A stretch of DNA of 38,933 nt. Origin: Zancudomyces culisetae. Lineage: Eukaryota; Kickxellomycota; Harpellomycetes; Harpellales; Legeriomycetaceae. Within the stretch, counting starts at the first letter, position 1, and every line of letters begins with the position of its first letter. Made by a program: the position numbers and the translations under genes. The notes beneath the pieces were generated by a model. That model did no database searches, was not told where the DNA came from, and worked only from the letters and a program-made list of their open reading frames with translations. This document shows, one piece after another, positions 20,531 to 30,349 of this stretch. The DNA lies in NCBI GenBank assembly GCA_001969505.1, contig LSSK01000615.1, positions 1 through 38,933 on the forward strand. The letters run 5' to 3'.

Positions 20531-21857
20531 TACGCGATGAAATAGAGAAGCAGAAGGGGTATACCAAAATTCTGAAGTTTTACATGTTTGTATTTAAAAT
20601 ATGCACTTTCTGGGCAGCGGGGCGATAATTTCAGAATATGGAGAAAAGAGGGAGAGAGGGTGTGTGTGTATGGGTAGTAGCTACGAATGCTATTAATACA
20701 CAACATTTTTTAACGTTTGTCGTATAATATAGCGATTCAAGAATTCAACGGTTTATACTAGCTTTGCATTTGACAACAAAAAGAATAGAATTAAAAATTG
20801 TATTATTTTAACCACTTCTTTTCGTTAGATAGGATGAATATGCTTAGTTTACATATCATTAGTATGCAATCGAACTATGAGGTCGAATGAGTTTAAAAGA
20901 CAAATGCGTAAAACTTTGCCTTTTTACTTTTGGTGATTTTAGATGGCACCTATAACCCCAGGTAGATATGCAAAATTGCATCAGTATTATCATCACACTC
21001 GCTTTTAGCTATAGTCGACTTTTTGCACTTATCAGACACCAGCCAGAATTTTTTATGAGTAATAAACACACTTGGACCTCAACTAAGCATGGGTATGGGA
21101 ATGAAAATATAGTGTGAACTTTTTTTTATGTGTAATATATCAGCCAACTAACTTGCCTCTGGGATTTTTTTTCATGTAAAATTTACACATAAACAAGCTT
21201 AGTGTTTACGTTTTCTTTTTCTCCATCAACGCAAATTACGAATTGGAAATTGCTGCTAAAAATGACAACCTTGTAATAATGATGACCAGATATAAACAAT
21301 CTTAAATTAAATGCCAAATAAACCCAAAAACTAGCCCATAATACTTTCTATTTTTATTGGCAAACAATTTATTGGATTTTGATGATCTGGTTGAAATAAA
21401 TCCTTCAAAATTGAGCCATTGGGTAGAACATGAATCGTAAATAAATGAAATTACAAATGCACCAACAAAGCAGCATCGAATAGTTGATGAACCGGTAAAA
21501 AAAAAATAGATTTTTTTATCACACATTTCTAAACATTTCTTTGAGAGTTAGGCAAGAGTGATTGACCAAGCCAAAAAAAAAGAAAAAAAAAACTAACAGA
21601 GTTGAGGTGGGATTTATATCTTGGAAATACATATTGGTTTTTACAAATTCTATCTTTAATAATATACCAACAGACTTTTACCTTATTTTCTAAAAAACGC
21701 GTAAAGGAGCAACTATCCCTTTCTCTTTATCGATTGTGCCTGTGGAAAAGAGATACTTCAAAAACAGTATTTACATAGTACACGATCTACACCCAAACAT
21801 AAAAAAAATAATCTAAAACCAACAAATAATAGCGATAATAATAATAATAAAAACAGA
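20531..21857. other. Intergenic region upstream of the first GH72 gene
   Basis: 1.3 kb of AT-rich sequence. A (TG)n-like patch lies around 20661-20670. The last 30 bases before the GH72 start hold an AATAAT triplet run (around 21827-21850). Short frames on the minus strand (20437-20706 and 21302-21526) are unrecognised. No gene supported. Confidence 0.6.
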
Positions 21858-23408
21858 ATGAAGAGTTTATTTTTGTGCAACTTGCTGCTTTCTCTCAGCG
21901 CAGTCCAGGGACTAAACAAGATTGTTATCAAAGGCAAAAAGTTTTTTGATTCAACCACAGGAAACGAGTTCTACATTAAAGGCGTAGCATATCAACCAGA
22001 AACCGGGGAGCCTGATCCTTTAAATAGAGACCCTCTAGCAGATCCAGTTGGGTGTGCTCGGGATGCACCGCTACTGAAAGAGCTAGGCGCCAATGTGATT
22101 CGAGTATATCAAACATTATGGTCGAACAACCACGACGAATGTATGAAGACTTTTTCAAAGAACGGAATATATGTTATGCTTGATGTAGCGACACCAGCAA
22201 TTTCAATTAACAGGCAAACGCCTTATTGGACAACAGATCTTTTTGATGGTTTTAGAAAGAAGATCGATGCCTTCGCTGGATACGACAATGTACTTGGGTT
22301 TATCATAGGAAACGAGGTTGCTAACGATAAAGAAACTACGCCATCCGCAGCGTTTGTAAAAGCAGCAACCAGGGATGTCAAAGCATACTTGAGTTTTAAC
22401 AAGATGGACTATCCAGTTGGATATGCGTCTAACGATGATCAGGACATTAGAGACCAGCTTAAGACGTACTTTAACTGTGGAGATGATGATTCTGCAAGAG
22501 TTGATTTCTATGGGCTGAATTTATACAGTTGGTGCAAATCCACAGATACGCTACAAACATCTGGATATGATAAAGTTGTTGCAGAGTACCAAAGCTACAG
22601 CGTTCCGCTTCTTCTTACCGAGTACGGATGTAATACATACAAACCCCGTGCGTTTGGTGAAGCAAAGGCACTCTATTCTAGCAGCATGACCGATGTGTTT
22701 TCAGGAGGATTTATGTACATGTACACGCAAGAAGAAAATGACTATGGAATCGTTCAGGTTTCGTATGGACAAAGCAAGGTAACAAAGCTGGAGGAATTTG
22801 ACAACCTAAAGAGTGTTCTTACTGGTGCATCTCCACAGGGGGTTAAAATGTCTAGTTATAGCTTTTCTGGATCTCCGGAAAAATGTCCATCCGTTGGGAG
22901 CACATGGAAAGTTGACTCAGCAAAGGTTCCCCCAACACCATCAACTGAGTGCTGTAACTGTATGTTGGATTCACTGTACTGCAAGGTTGATGGCAATTTG
23001 GATAATGGCGTGGACCCACAAAAATATCAAAGTATTATATCCACTATCTGCGCAAAGATTGACTGTAGCCCTATTGAGTACGATACCTCTAAATCGTCAT
23101 ATGGCCAGTTCCAGTTCTGCACGTTACAAGACCGTATGTCCTGGGCTCTAAATCAATACTACCTTGCCAATAAAAAGAGCTCTTCGTCTTGTGGATACGA
23201 TATTGTAAAGGGCGTTGTGTCAGCTTCTGTCTCTGTATCCGATGATTCGGTCTGTGCCGCTAAGAAAAATGATGTTGGAACAGCTAGTAATAACTCCAAC
23301 GCACCACAACAAAGCCCAAGCTGTTCAGAGACCAGATTTTCATCCTTGACTTTTAATACCAATGTCTGCTTTGCAGTCTTTCTATCTGTTTTACTTTTCG
23401 TCTTTTAG
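21858..23408 (+). CDS. GPI-anchored beta-1,3-glucanosyltransferase, GH72 (Gas/Gel family) with X8 domain
   Basis: A 516-residue secreted protein. A signal peptide covers about 1-18 (hydrophobic core LFLCNLLLSLSAV). The GH72 catalytic domain spans about 19-325, with FYIKGVAYQP, the acid/base Glu153 in IIGNEVAND and the nucleophile Glu255 in LLLTEYGCN. A Cys-rich X8 (CBM43) domain follows at about 364-446. A Ser/Asn-rich linker and a hydrophobic end (about 500-516) fit a GPI-attachment signal. Enzymes of this type cut and rejoin beta-1,3-glucan chains at the outer membrane face during wall assembly. The first of two GH72 genes in this window, it shares the same residue numbering with the second through the catalytic domain, so the pair is a duplication. 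It is intronless. GAS1 orthology cannot be decided from the sequence alone. Confidence 0.95.
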   Translation: MKSLFLCNLLLSLSAVQGLNKIVIKGKKFFDSTTGNEFYIKGVAYQPETGEPDPLNRDPLADPVGCARDAPLLKELGANVIRVYQTLWSNNHDECMKTFSKNGIYVMLDVATPAISINRQTPYWTTDLFDGFRKKIDAFAGYDNVLGFIIGNEVANDKETTPSAAFVKAATRDVKAYLSFNKMDYPVGYASNDDQDIRDQLKTYFNCGDDDSARVDFYGLNLYSWCKSTDTLQTSGYDKVVAEYQSYSVPLLLTEYGCNTYKPRAFGEAKALYSSSMTDVFSGGFMYMYTQEENDYGIVQVSYGQSKVTKLEEFDNLKSVLTGASPQGVKMSSYSFSGSPEKCPSVGSTWKVDSAKVPPTPSTECCNCMLDSLYCKVDGNLDNGVDPQKYQSIISTICAKIDCSPIEYDTSKSSYGQFQFCTLQDRMSWALNQYYLANKKSSSSCGYDIVKGVVSASVSVSDDSVCAAKKNDVGTASNNSNAPQQSPSCSETRFSSLTFNTNVCFAVFLSVLLFVF

Positions 23409-23941
23409 TATTTTTTCTACTTTTACTATTGCACATCGAAATTTTAAGACTCACAGCTTGCGATAATATATCTACGCACTTTTCATGTGGAGACAAAGTA
23501 ACGCTTTTGTTGGTTTCTTTTTTTAATTTAATTTTATTTTGATGGCTCTTAAGTAACCTTAATGTTGATGCTTTTAGATGAATTTGGATGGTTGTGTTAT
23601 TTTTCAAGATTATTTATTGCTTAATAATTCCAGCCAATGACTCGTTTGGTTGCCACATGCATTTATTCAGATTTTAGCAGCATGTGTGAACTGGAGAATT
23701 ATACTGGTTTTGGTTTCAGTACCTCCAAAAATAATGTGCACATGAAAAAACAAATGATATGCAAAAGATTATAGGCAGTTATACCAGGAGTTTGAAAATC
23801 GTTCTTTAGAAACCCAGCATTATTTTTTTCTGTTTGCGTTATCTGTGTTTTGTTTTAATCGTTTTCTAGGAATAAAGATTATAAATCCTGTTGGAAAGAG
23901 TATAAAAAAAACAAGCCAAGTTCGATAAGAATAGTAAGAAA
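23409..23941. other. Spacer between the first GH72 gene and the HSDL2-like gene
   Basis: 533 AT-rich bases. Apart from a TATA-like element at 23901-23907, nothing distinctive is seen. Confidence 0.6.
23901..23907 (+). promoter_or_regulatory. TATA-like element of the HSDL2-like gene
   Basis: TATAAAA, extended by further A residues, lies 35 bases before the ATG. The position suits a TATA box with a very short leader, or the A-run may just be part of the leader. Confidence 0.35.
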
Positions 23942-25212
23942 ATGAGTGCGAGCTTAAAGGGAAAAGTTCTGTTTATAACTGGTGGATCAAGGGGGATAGG
24001 CAAGGCTATCGCAATTAGAGCAGCTAGAGATGGGGCCAAAGTTGCAATTGCAGCAAAAACTGTTGAACCAAACCCAAAGGTAATTGCAATTCTTTTTTTT
24101 TAGGTCAGCGTAAATTACAACTTTCATTGTAACAACCGTTGTAATACGTTACATAAGGTATAACTCCGGAAACGGCAATAAAAATGGTATTAACTAGAAT
24201 CAAAAAAATTTATGAACTATTATTTCAACTCAGCTTGGTGGCACAATATTCACTGCAGCTGAAGAAATAGAGAAGGCTGGAGGTGAAGCTCTTCCTATCC
24301 AGATGGACATAAGAGACGAGAACAACGTCAAAAGCGCCATCGAAAAAACCGCAGAAAAGTTTGGTGGAATAGATATATTGGTAAACAATGGTAAGAATGT
24401 AAACTCATATGGCATTAAAGAGCGTAATAAACCATATTTTGCTGTAGTCTAATCCTAATCCTAATACTAGTACTTCCCCTTCTTCTTCTCTCTCCTCCCC
24501 TTTAATTTATTAAATTCTACCACACCCTTGTTTTTGCTCTCAACAGTGTCTATAGCCCTGATGCTCTGAGAAGATGTTTTATGTTATATTATTGGTGAAT
24601 AACGAATAACAATTTAAATTTTTATAAATAGCATCAGCAATATACCTAAAGGGTACAGAAGACACTCCAGTATCCAGATATGACCTGATGAACAACATCA
24701 ATACCAGAGGAACATGGCTGACATCTAAACTCGCCCTCCCTTACCTGAAAGCCAGCTCCAACGCTCATATTCTGAATTTGTCACCACCACTTAGCATGGA
24801 AAGCAAATGGTTCAAGAATCACACTGCCTACTCGATAGCCAAGTATGGAATGTCATTGTGTGTGCTGGGTATGTCTGCTGAGTTCCAAAAACACAAAATC
24901 GCGGTTAACGCTTTGTGGCCGCTGACCACAATAGCAACAGAGGCATTAAAGATGATTCCTAACCCAAACTTGGTTTCTAGAAACACTGATATTATTTCTG
25001 ATTCCGCACACCTCATCTTGACCAAGCCAAGCAGCGAAAAGTGTAATACTGGCAACTTCTATTTGGATGAGCTACTGTTACGCAAGCATGGTGTCGTTGA
25101 TTTTGAAAAGTACAATGCTGTACCAAACACACCTATTGGTAAATTGACATTGGACTTTTTCTTAGACCCCAAACAAGTTGAAGAGGTGATGAAGCTTAGG
25201 GCTCAACAATAG
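23942..25212 (+). CDS. HSDL2-like short-chain dehydrogenase/reductase
   Basis: Three exons, 23942-24079, 24234-24390 and 24632-25212, give 291 residues; introns are 154 and 241 bp, GT-AG. The Rossmann motif is TGGSRGIG (13-20), followed by the HSDL2-like AAKTVEPNPKLGGTIFTAAEEI across the first junction. NNASA (97-101) and the catalytic Tyr165-x3-Lys169 in AYSIAKYGM are present. NINTRGTWL, HILNLSPPL and AVNALWP are typical of the hydroxysteroid dehydrogenase-like 2 group. Vertebrate HSDL2 has an extra C-terminal SCP2 lipid-binding domain and a peroxisomal signal; this protein ends KLRAQQ and lacks both. It probably reduces or oxidises a fatty-acid-derived hydroxyl/keto group with NAD(P). The substrate and compartment are unknown. 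It sits between two GH72 genes with no obvious functional link. Confidence 0.92.
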
Positions 25213-26719
25213 TTACTGGTTATTTTTTGTTTTGGTTTTGGAATTGGCATTGGCATTTTTTTAGTCCTTATTTATGTTAGGGCAACTATTTTGTTTATTT
25301 GTTTTTTTTTCTTTTGAGAAACTCGAATATTTGTGAATTCCATCAACTTTTGTTATACTTGAACTATTATTGCCAGTAATGAATGGTTTGATGAGGAAGT
25401 GAGTTCCAGTTGTACTACTTTTTCTAAGCTTTTTTTGTGTTTAACATCGTGAATAGGTCAGTGCAAATGGTATTAAAGAAACGGATATTCGAGTAGTTGT
25501 CAGTAACAAGTCATACAAGAGACATGCTACTGATTTTCTGCTTCTTTTGGGGAGAGTGCATGATGAGTGAGGCAAACAGATGTGGGATTGTGCGTTCCAA
25601 TCAGAAACATTAACTCGATGACTGGAGTCAAGAACTCGTATATATCAGCAGCACACGCATACATAGCAAGAGAGCGACAGAAGATACAAGAGAGTGAAAT
25701 GCCAAGTGCTTTTTTTTGGGGGATGGGGAGGGCATATTCCAACTTGATTTACATTGTGAATTTTTTGATTACTCATTTGACCGCTATGAGCAGTGGAAAA
25801 ATTGTGTGGGTGGATTTTTACGAGTTATCACAAAAACAGATGGGGTGTTTGTTGACACTTTGGTCTTAACCTTGTTTAATTCAACTAGTCGTAAAACAAA
25901 CACAACATATACACTAAATGTAAACATATGCTGAAGCCAACTAACTTTGTTTGTGGAAGGAAGAGAAATCCCACCTATGCCATTGGCGATGTTGTTTTCT
26001 TTCCGAATATTGCTAAATAGTTTATTTGTGCTGCAAAAAAAGAAATTGGTGGTAAAAAAAACACCCCAATGGTCTGTATTACAAGTAATTCAAAATTGTA
26101 TCTAAATTTGTAATCTTCAAACGAGATGCATTAAATTTGGTAGTTTTTTTTTCTTGGAGGCATTTTGTGGAAGGATGTAAATATTAAGATATCTGGCGCT
26201 AATCACAAATCATAAATCCTGTTTGCTATTTATTATTATTTATATTTTTTTGCAGTTAATTTGCATCAATCAATTTGTTGTTGGGCCAGGTTAGTCATTT
26301 CGTCATAAAAAATAATTGTTTCAATAAACAACTACACAATAAAATTGGCAAATGAGTATATGCGAATTTCCCATTTTTAGAAAAATCACCGTGAATATTT
26401 CCCGAAATTCAGGACCTATTAAATGTCAAAGTGTTCAGCAATTTCTACTATAAAATAGACGATTAGCGAGTGGGGAGCGAGGATGTGTAACTCTGGACCA
26501 TAGTTGAGTAAATGTGGATTAATCTATTTATTTAACTAAGCAAGGCCGAAACTTTCAGTTCTTTTCTCTTTTTAACTTTAAATGTATATTAAAGAGCTTT
26601 ACTTTTCATTCGAGAAAGTAGTAAAGAACCAGCATTGCCCTCGTTAAGTATCACGAAACCTTTATAACAAAAATAAATTATAGAAAAGAAAACAGCCAGA
26701 AAATACAAAAGAGGTAGCC
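25213..26719. other. Intergenic region upstream of the second GH72 gene
   Basis: 1.5 kb with no recognised gene. Frames at 25567-25869 and 25716-25934 overlap one another, match nothing I know, and are probably chance. The last 130 bases carry TATA-like patches (for example around 26660). Confidence 0.55.
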
Positions 26720-28321
26720 ATGAAGTTTAGTTTAACAGTTGTGAGCGCTTTGTTTGCACTAAAAAGCACATTGGCAGTCAACCAACTTACAATAAAAGGA
26801 TCAAAGTTTTTTGACTCAGTCACTGGCCAGCAGTTCTACTTCAAGGGTATTGATTATCAGCCAGAGAAGGGAGCACCAGAAGGAGACTTGGATCCACTTG
26901 CAGATAGCACAGGATGTACAAGAGACGCAGCTGTTTTTAAGGACTTGGGAGTAAATTCGATAAGAGTTTACCAGACCGATTATAGTCGAAATCACGACGC
27001 TTGTATGAAAACATTCAACGATGCCGGAATTTATGTGTTGATCGATATTCCAACACCGAAATACTCAATAGACAGATCAAACCCATCATGGAACACCGAG
27101 CTACTCAACATGTACAAGCTCAAGGTTGATGCGTTTATTAACTACCAGAATCTGGCAGGGTTTATAATAGGAAATGAAGTTGCAAATGACGTCCCAACAA
27201 CTGCATCGGCAGCATTTGTGAAGGCAGCGTTACGAGATATAAAAACATACATTCGTTCAAAAAAGAAGAACATACCGGTTGGGTATGTAGATAACGATGA
27301 TTTGGACATCCGACTCTCATTAATAGCCTATTTTAACTGTGGAAGCGACCCAATGGCACAAGCAGATTTCTATGGCGTTAACACGTATAGATGGTGCGGA
27401 GCAAATGCAACATTCAAATCCTCAGGATATGATCAGATGGCAGAACCTTTCAAAAACTACAGTGTACCCTCGATTGTTACTGAATACGGGTGTAATGTTG
27501 TTCAACCAAGAAGTCTTGGAGAAATGGGATCTATATATGGGCCTGACTTGCAGGATATTATGTCCGGTGGATTTTTGTATCAATATTCACAGGAGGACAA
27601 CAACTACGGTATAGTTGATGTCTCATATGGAAAGTCAGCAGTTACCAAACTCGACGACTATGCTGTATTTAAGAAAAATATGGCCGCTGCTAATCCCAAG
27701 GGAACCACAATGAACTCATACAACCCATCTCTTAAGACCTCGTCTTGTCCATCCGTATCCTCCACTTGGATGTCTTCCAGCACTCTTCCACCACCACCAT
27801 CAGAATCTGTCTGTAGCTGTATGGTTAAGTCTTTGAGCTGTGTTGTAGGATCGAGCTATTCAACTGACGATACTGGCATGGTGAATGCTCTTTCAAATTC
27901 TGCATCAACTATTTGTGGTCTTACTTCCTGTGCAGATGTAACTGCAGACAGCAAGAATGGTACCTATGGTCCATACAGCTACTGCAGCTCAACTCAGCGC
28001 TTGCAATGGATCATCAACAAGAACTATCTGAACCAAAACAAAAACAGCTCTGCCTGCAAGATTACTGGAGCTCCTCTCAACGTCGTTTCACCATCACAGT
28101 CCAATATCAATTCATGCCCTAACTCAAGCTCCTCGAGTGTCACAGACGCTCCCACTGCTCCCAGTGGCACCAAACCTGGTGGATCCTCCAATTCAGGCGG
28201 GTCTTCCAGCTCAGATGGGTCTTCCAGCCAGTCAGGCACCACCGGTTCTGCTCAATCTTTGATTTTGAATCATACCGCCGCCTTTATTCTCGTTTTATTG
28301 TGCTCTTTTTCACTGTTTTGA
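26720..28321 (+). CDS. GPI-anchored beta-1,3-glucanosyltransferase, GH72 with X8 domain (second paralogue)
   Basis: A 533-residue paralogue of the upstream GH72 protein. The signal peptide is about 1-19. The catalytic Glu pair is at the same positions: Glu153 in IIGNEVAND and Glu255 in IVTEYGCN. The X8 domain spans about 364-447 (first Cys pair in SVCSCMVKSLSC). Unlike its neighbour it has a long Ser/Gly-rich spacer (about 468-512), the kind of stalk that is O-mannosylated and lifts a wall enzyme off the membrane. A hydrophobic tail (about 520-533) suits GPI attachment. A CAATAAA-like 3' signal lies near 28402. Possession of two linked copies suggests local duplication followed by divergence in stalk length and promoter. 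Intronless. Confidence 0.95.
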   Translation: MKFSLTVVSALFALKSTLAVNQLTIKGSKFFDSVTGQQFYFKGIDYQPEKGAPEGDLDPLADSTGCTRDAAVFKDLGVNSIRVYQTDYSRNHDACMKTFNDAGIYVLIDIPTPKYSIDRSNPSWNTELLNMYKLKVDAFINYQNLAGFIIGNEVANDVPTTASAAFVKAALRDIKTYIRSKKKNIPVGYVDNDDLDIRLSLIAYFNCGSDPMAQADFYGVNTYRWCGANATFKSSGYDQMAEPFKNYSVPSIVTEYGCNVVQPRSLGEMGSIYGPDLQDIMSGGFLYQYSQEDNNYGIVDVSYGKSAVTKLDDYAVFKKNMAAANPKGTTMNSYNPSLKTSSCPSVSSTWMSSSTLPPPPSESVCSCMVKSLSCVVGSSYSTDDTGMVNALSNSASTICGLTSCADVTADSKNGTYGPYSYCSSTQRLQWIINKNYLNQNKNSSACKITGAPLNVVSPSQSNINSCPNSSSSSVTDAPTAPSGTKPGGSSNSGGSSSSDGSSSQSGTTGSAQSLILNHTAAFILVLLCSFSLF

Positions 28322-28758
28322 TGTTGTGTTGATTTACGATTTTATATTTTACCATTTATTCCCTAAGTTAATCGTTTACGCCTTATAACATATCCCAAAA
28401 GCAATAAACTTATACTCGAGTTGAAGTCTGCTCGCTTTCCTATTTTCTCTGCTATTTCTTTTGAATTAGCACGTGTTTTTTTGTAGCTCGTCATCCAATC
28501 AAATAATTTGTCGATGGTTTTTTTTTATCAATTTGGCTTTCACTTCCTAATTCAACACAAAAAAATCATCAGATAGTTTAAAAATTAATTGCATCTACAC
28601 TTTGTTTAGTGTTGTTGCTAATTTATAATGGCTGATAAGCTTAAATACCTTTTGTGTTATAGTTTAAGGTTATTTGAATTGTAGCCTCGTATTTTATTTC
28701 CATAAAATTTATACAACTACTAAAATTAATACATTTTTATTCACGATTCATCACAAAA
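28322..28758. other. Spacer between the second GH72 gene and the protoglobin gene
   Basis: 437 AT-rich bases with an AATAAA-like signal near 28402; otherwise nothing distinctive. Confidence 0.6.
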
Positions 28759-29894
28759 ATGACAGAATTCATCCACATTGAAAGGAGTCGGTAAGCCTCA
28801 AGCCATTTCAATTACTTTATATAACTTGAATTCGAAAAAATATACTTACCACATTAGGAAAACTCAGTCACTTTAAATACCAACAGCAACTTTACTTTTA
28901 TTTATGACACATAGTTTGTTCAACGACATGCAGTATAGAAATGACTATATATGTGCATTTCTTGGATTTACTGACAAAGATAAGATTCTAATTAAAAACT
29001 CGGCACCGATCCTTGATCCTCTAATTCCCTCTATTGTTGATGCGCTTTTTATTAAAATGCTATCATATGATGCTATAAGAGTAAGACCTATATTCTACGA
29101 AATCTACTATTTTTATTTTTTCCTATTTTTCTCCCTATACTGGTTCTATATCAGGATTTTCAAGATATTCTTGTCTACAGTAAAAATAATTTCAAAAGAG
29201 TTTTGATTTTATGAACTACCTCTTCTATTATCGCTGTTACTAAACTCTCCACTATACCCGTTGTTTTTGTTACTGACGATCACCTCATGTTATAATATGC
29301 TTTCTGTATCTAAGTTTGTATGTTTGTTCTTTGTAGGCAAAGTTCTTGGAAGATATGGAGGGATTCGAGTCAAAAACCAAAGAAACCATGGTATCTCTTT
29401 CATTAGACTCACCTCCAATTAAGTTTCGAAAGGAGATGATGCAAAAATATCTACATAAAGTACTGTCAGCCACCTGGGACTTTTCATTTTTACGATACAT
29501 CGACTGGGTCGCAAAAATCCACTCAGATACACCAGAAAAGAAAACAACCGTGAAAATTGAGTACATACACATTGTTGCGTTCTTCGGCTATCTTTCGGGA
29601 ATCTTGACTGATGCCATATGTCGAATAAGCGAGTTGGATGAAGAGACTAAGGCCAATACTATCACTGCATTTAACAAGTTTTTGTACATTCAAAACGATC
29701 TTTTCACCAAATACTGTATAAACGAGGATTATGAGAATGAGCAGCTACTTGAAACTAGCTTCGAATCAAAGAAGAAAGAAGCCCTTGGAGTCGCAACCCA
29801 AACTCGTCGTGAGTTTATACCCTATCTTGTATCTTTTGCTGTTGGTGGCTTGGTTTTAGGGTTTGTGACTGCCAGGGTATTTAATTCCAAATAG
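28759..29894 (+). CDS. Fungal protoglobin (globin-sensor domain) with C-terminal membrane segment
   Basis: Three exons, 28759-28790, 28915-29080 and 29337-29894, give 251 residues. Introns are 124 and 256 bp, GT-AG. The start MTEFIHIERSRLFNDMQYR joins across intron 1 and continues NDYICAFLGFT, as in fungal protoglobins, where a His-(Val/Ile)-Asp/Glu-Arg start and a Tyr-Arg pair are usual. After intron 2, IKFRKEMMQKYLHKVL leads to WVAKIH, whose His128 is the expected proximal haem ligand. FNKFLYIQNDLFTKYC closes the globin fold. A positively charged hinge (RREF) then a hydrophobic stretch (about 226-243) and a short tail VFNSK resemble a tail anchor. The protein probably binds haem and O2, NO or CO as a sensor or redox partner at a membrane; its ligand and partner are unknown. 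Nearer AG sites in intron 1 (28856, 28886) would cause stops, so the 28914 site is preferred. Confidence 0.85.
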
Positions 29895-30349
29895 CTTGCT
29901 ACAACCATATGGCCGCTTTCTTTTCTTTTTTTCCTATCTTATGATGGATTTCATTACTTTTTTGCTGCTTGCTTTTATTTGGCACTTGTTTTATTCAATA
30001 TTGACGCGGATTTATATTATGCATTTATTTAATTTGCTAGCTTTATTTTTGTTAACCTATAATTTCAGCCTATTAAATAGATCCCTCTAGACATTTACAC
30101 AACTATTTGATAGATTGACAAGATAAGAAGATGTGGTTCGTGGATTTTTATAAAGGATGTGTTGAGTTTTAAAGAAACACCAGTTTTCTTTTAAAGCTTT
30201 TTATTTATAGCTAGTATACACTGTATAAGAAGGAAGTTTATTCCTAAATGTCACTATGATATATCGTTTATCATTAACCTCATTATTTACTCTCACCTGA
30301 GCATAAGCTTAAAAAATATAATTTAATATTAAAAAGTTTCAAAGTAAAA
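29895..30349. other. Spacer between the protoglobin gene and VID27
   Basis: 455 AT-rich bases. A 64-codon hydrophobic plus-strand frame begins right after the protoglobin stop but looks like T-rich 3'-flank read-through, not a gene. Confidence 0.55.

Noticed and set aside
24450-24470. CCTAAT repeats as telomere-like sequence
   Set aside because: Only three short imperfect copies inside an HSDL2-like intron, and the unit is not the usual CCCTAA.
25567-25934. Overlapping ORFs upstream of the second GH72 gene
   Set aside because: They overlap in different frames, resemble no family, and their lengths are expected by chance.
28857-28914. Earlier acceptor sites for protoglobin intron 1 (AG at about 28856 and 28886)
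   Set aside because: Both lead to in-frame stops, whereas the site at 28914 joins into a family-like sequence.
29896-30090. 64-codon hydrophobic ORF after the protoglobin
   Set aside because: T-rich 3' flank gives Leu/Phe codons by composition; there is no start context or family match.
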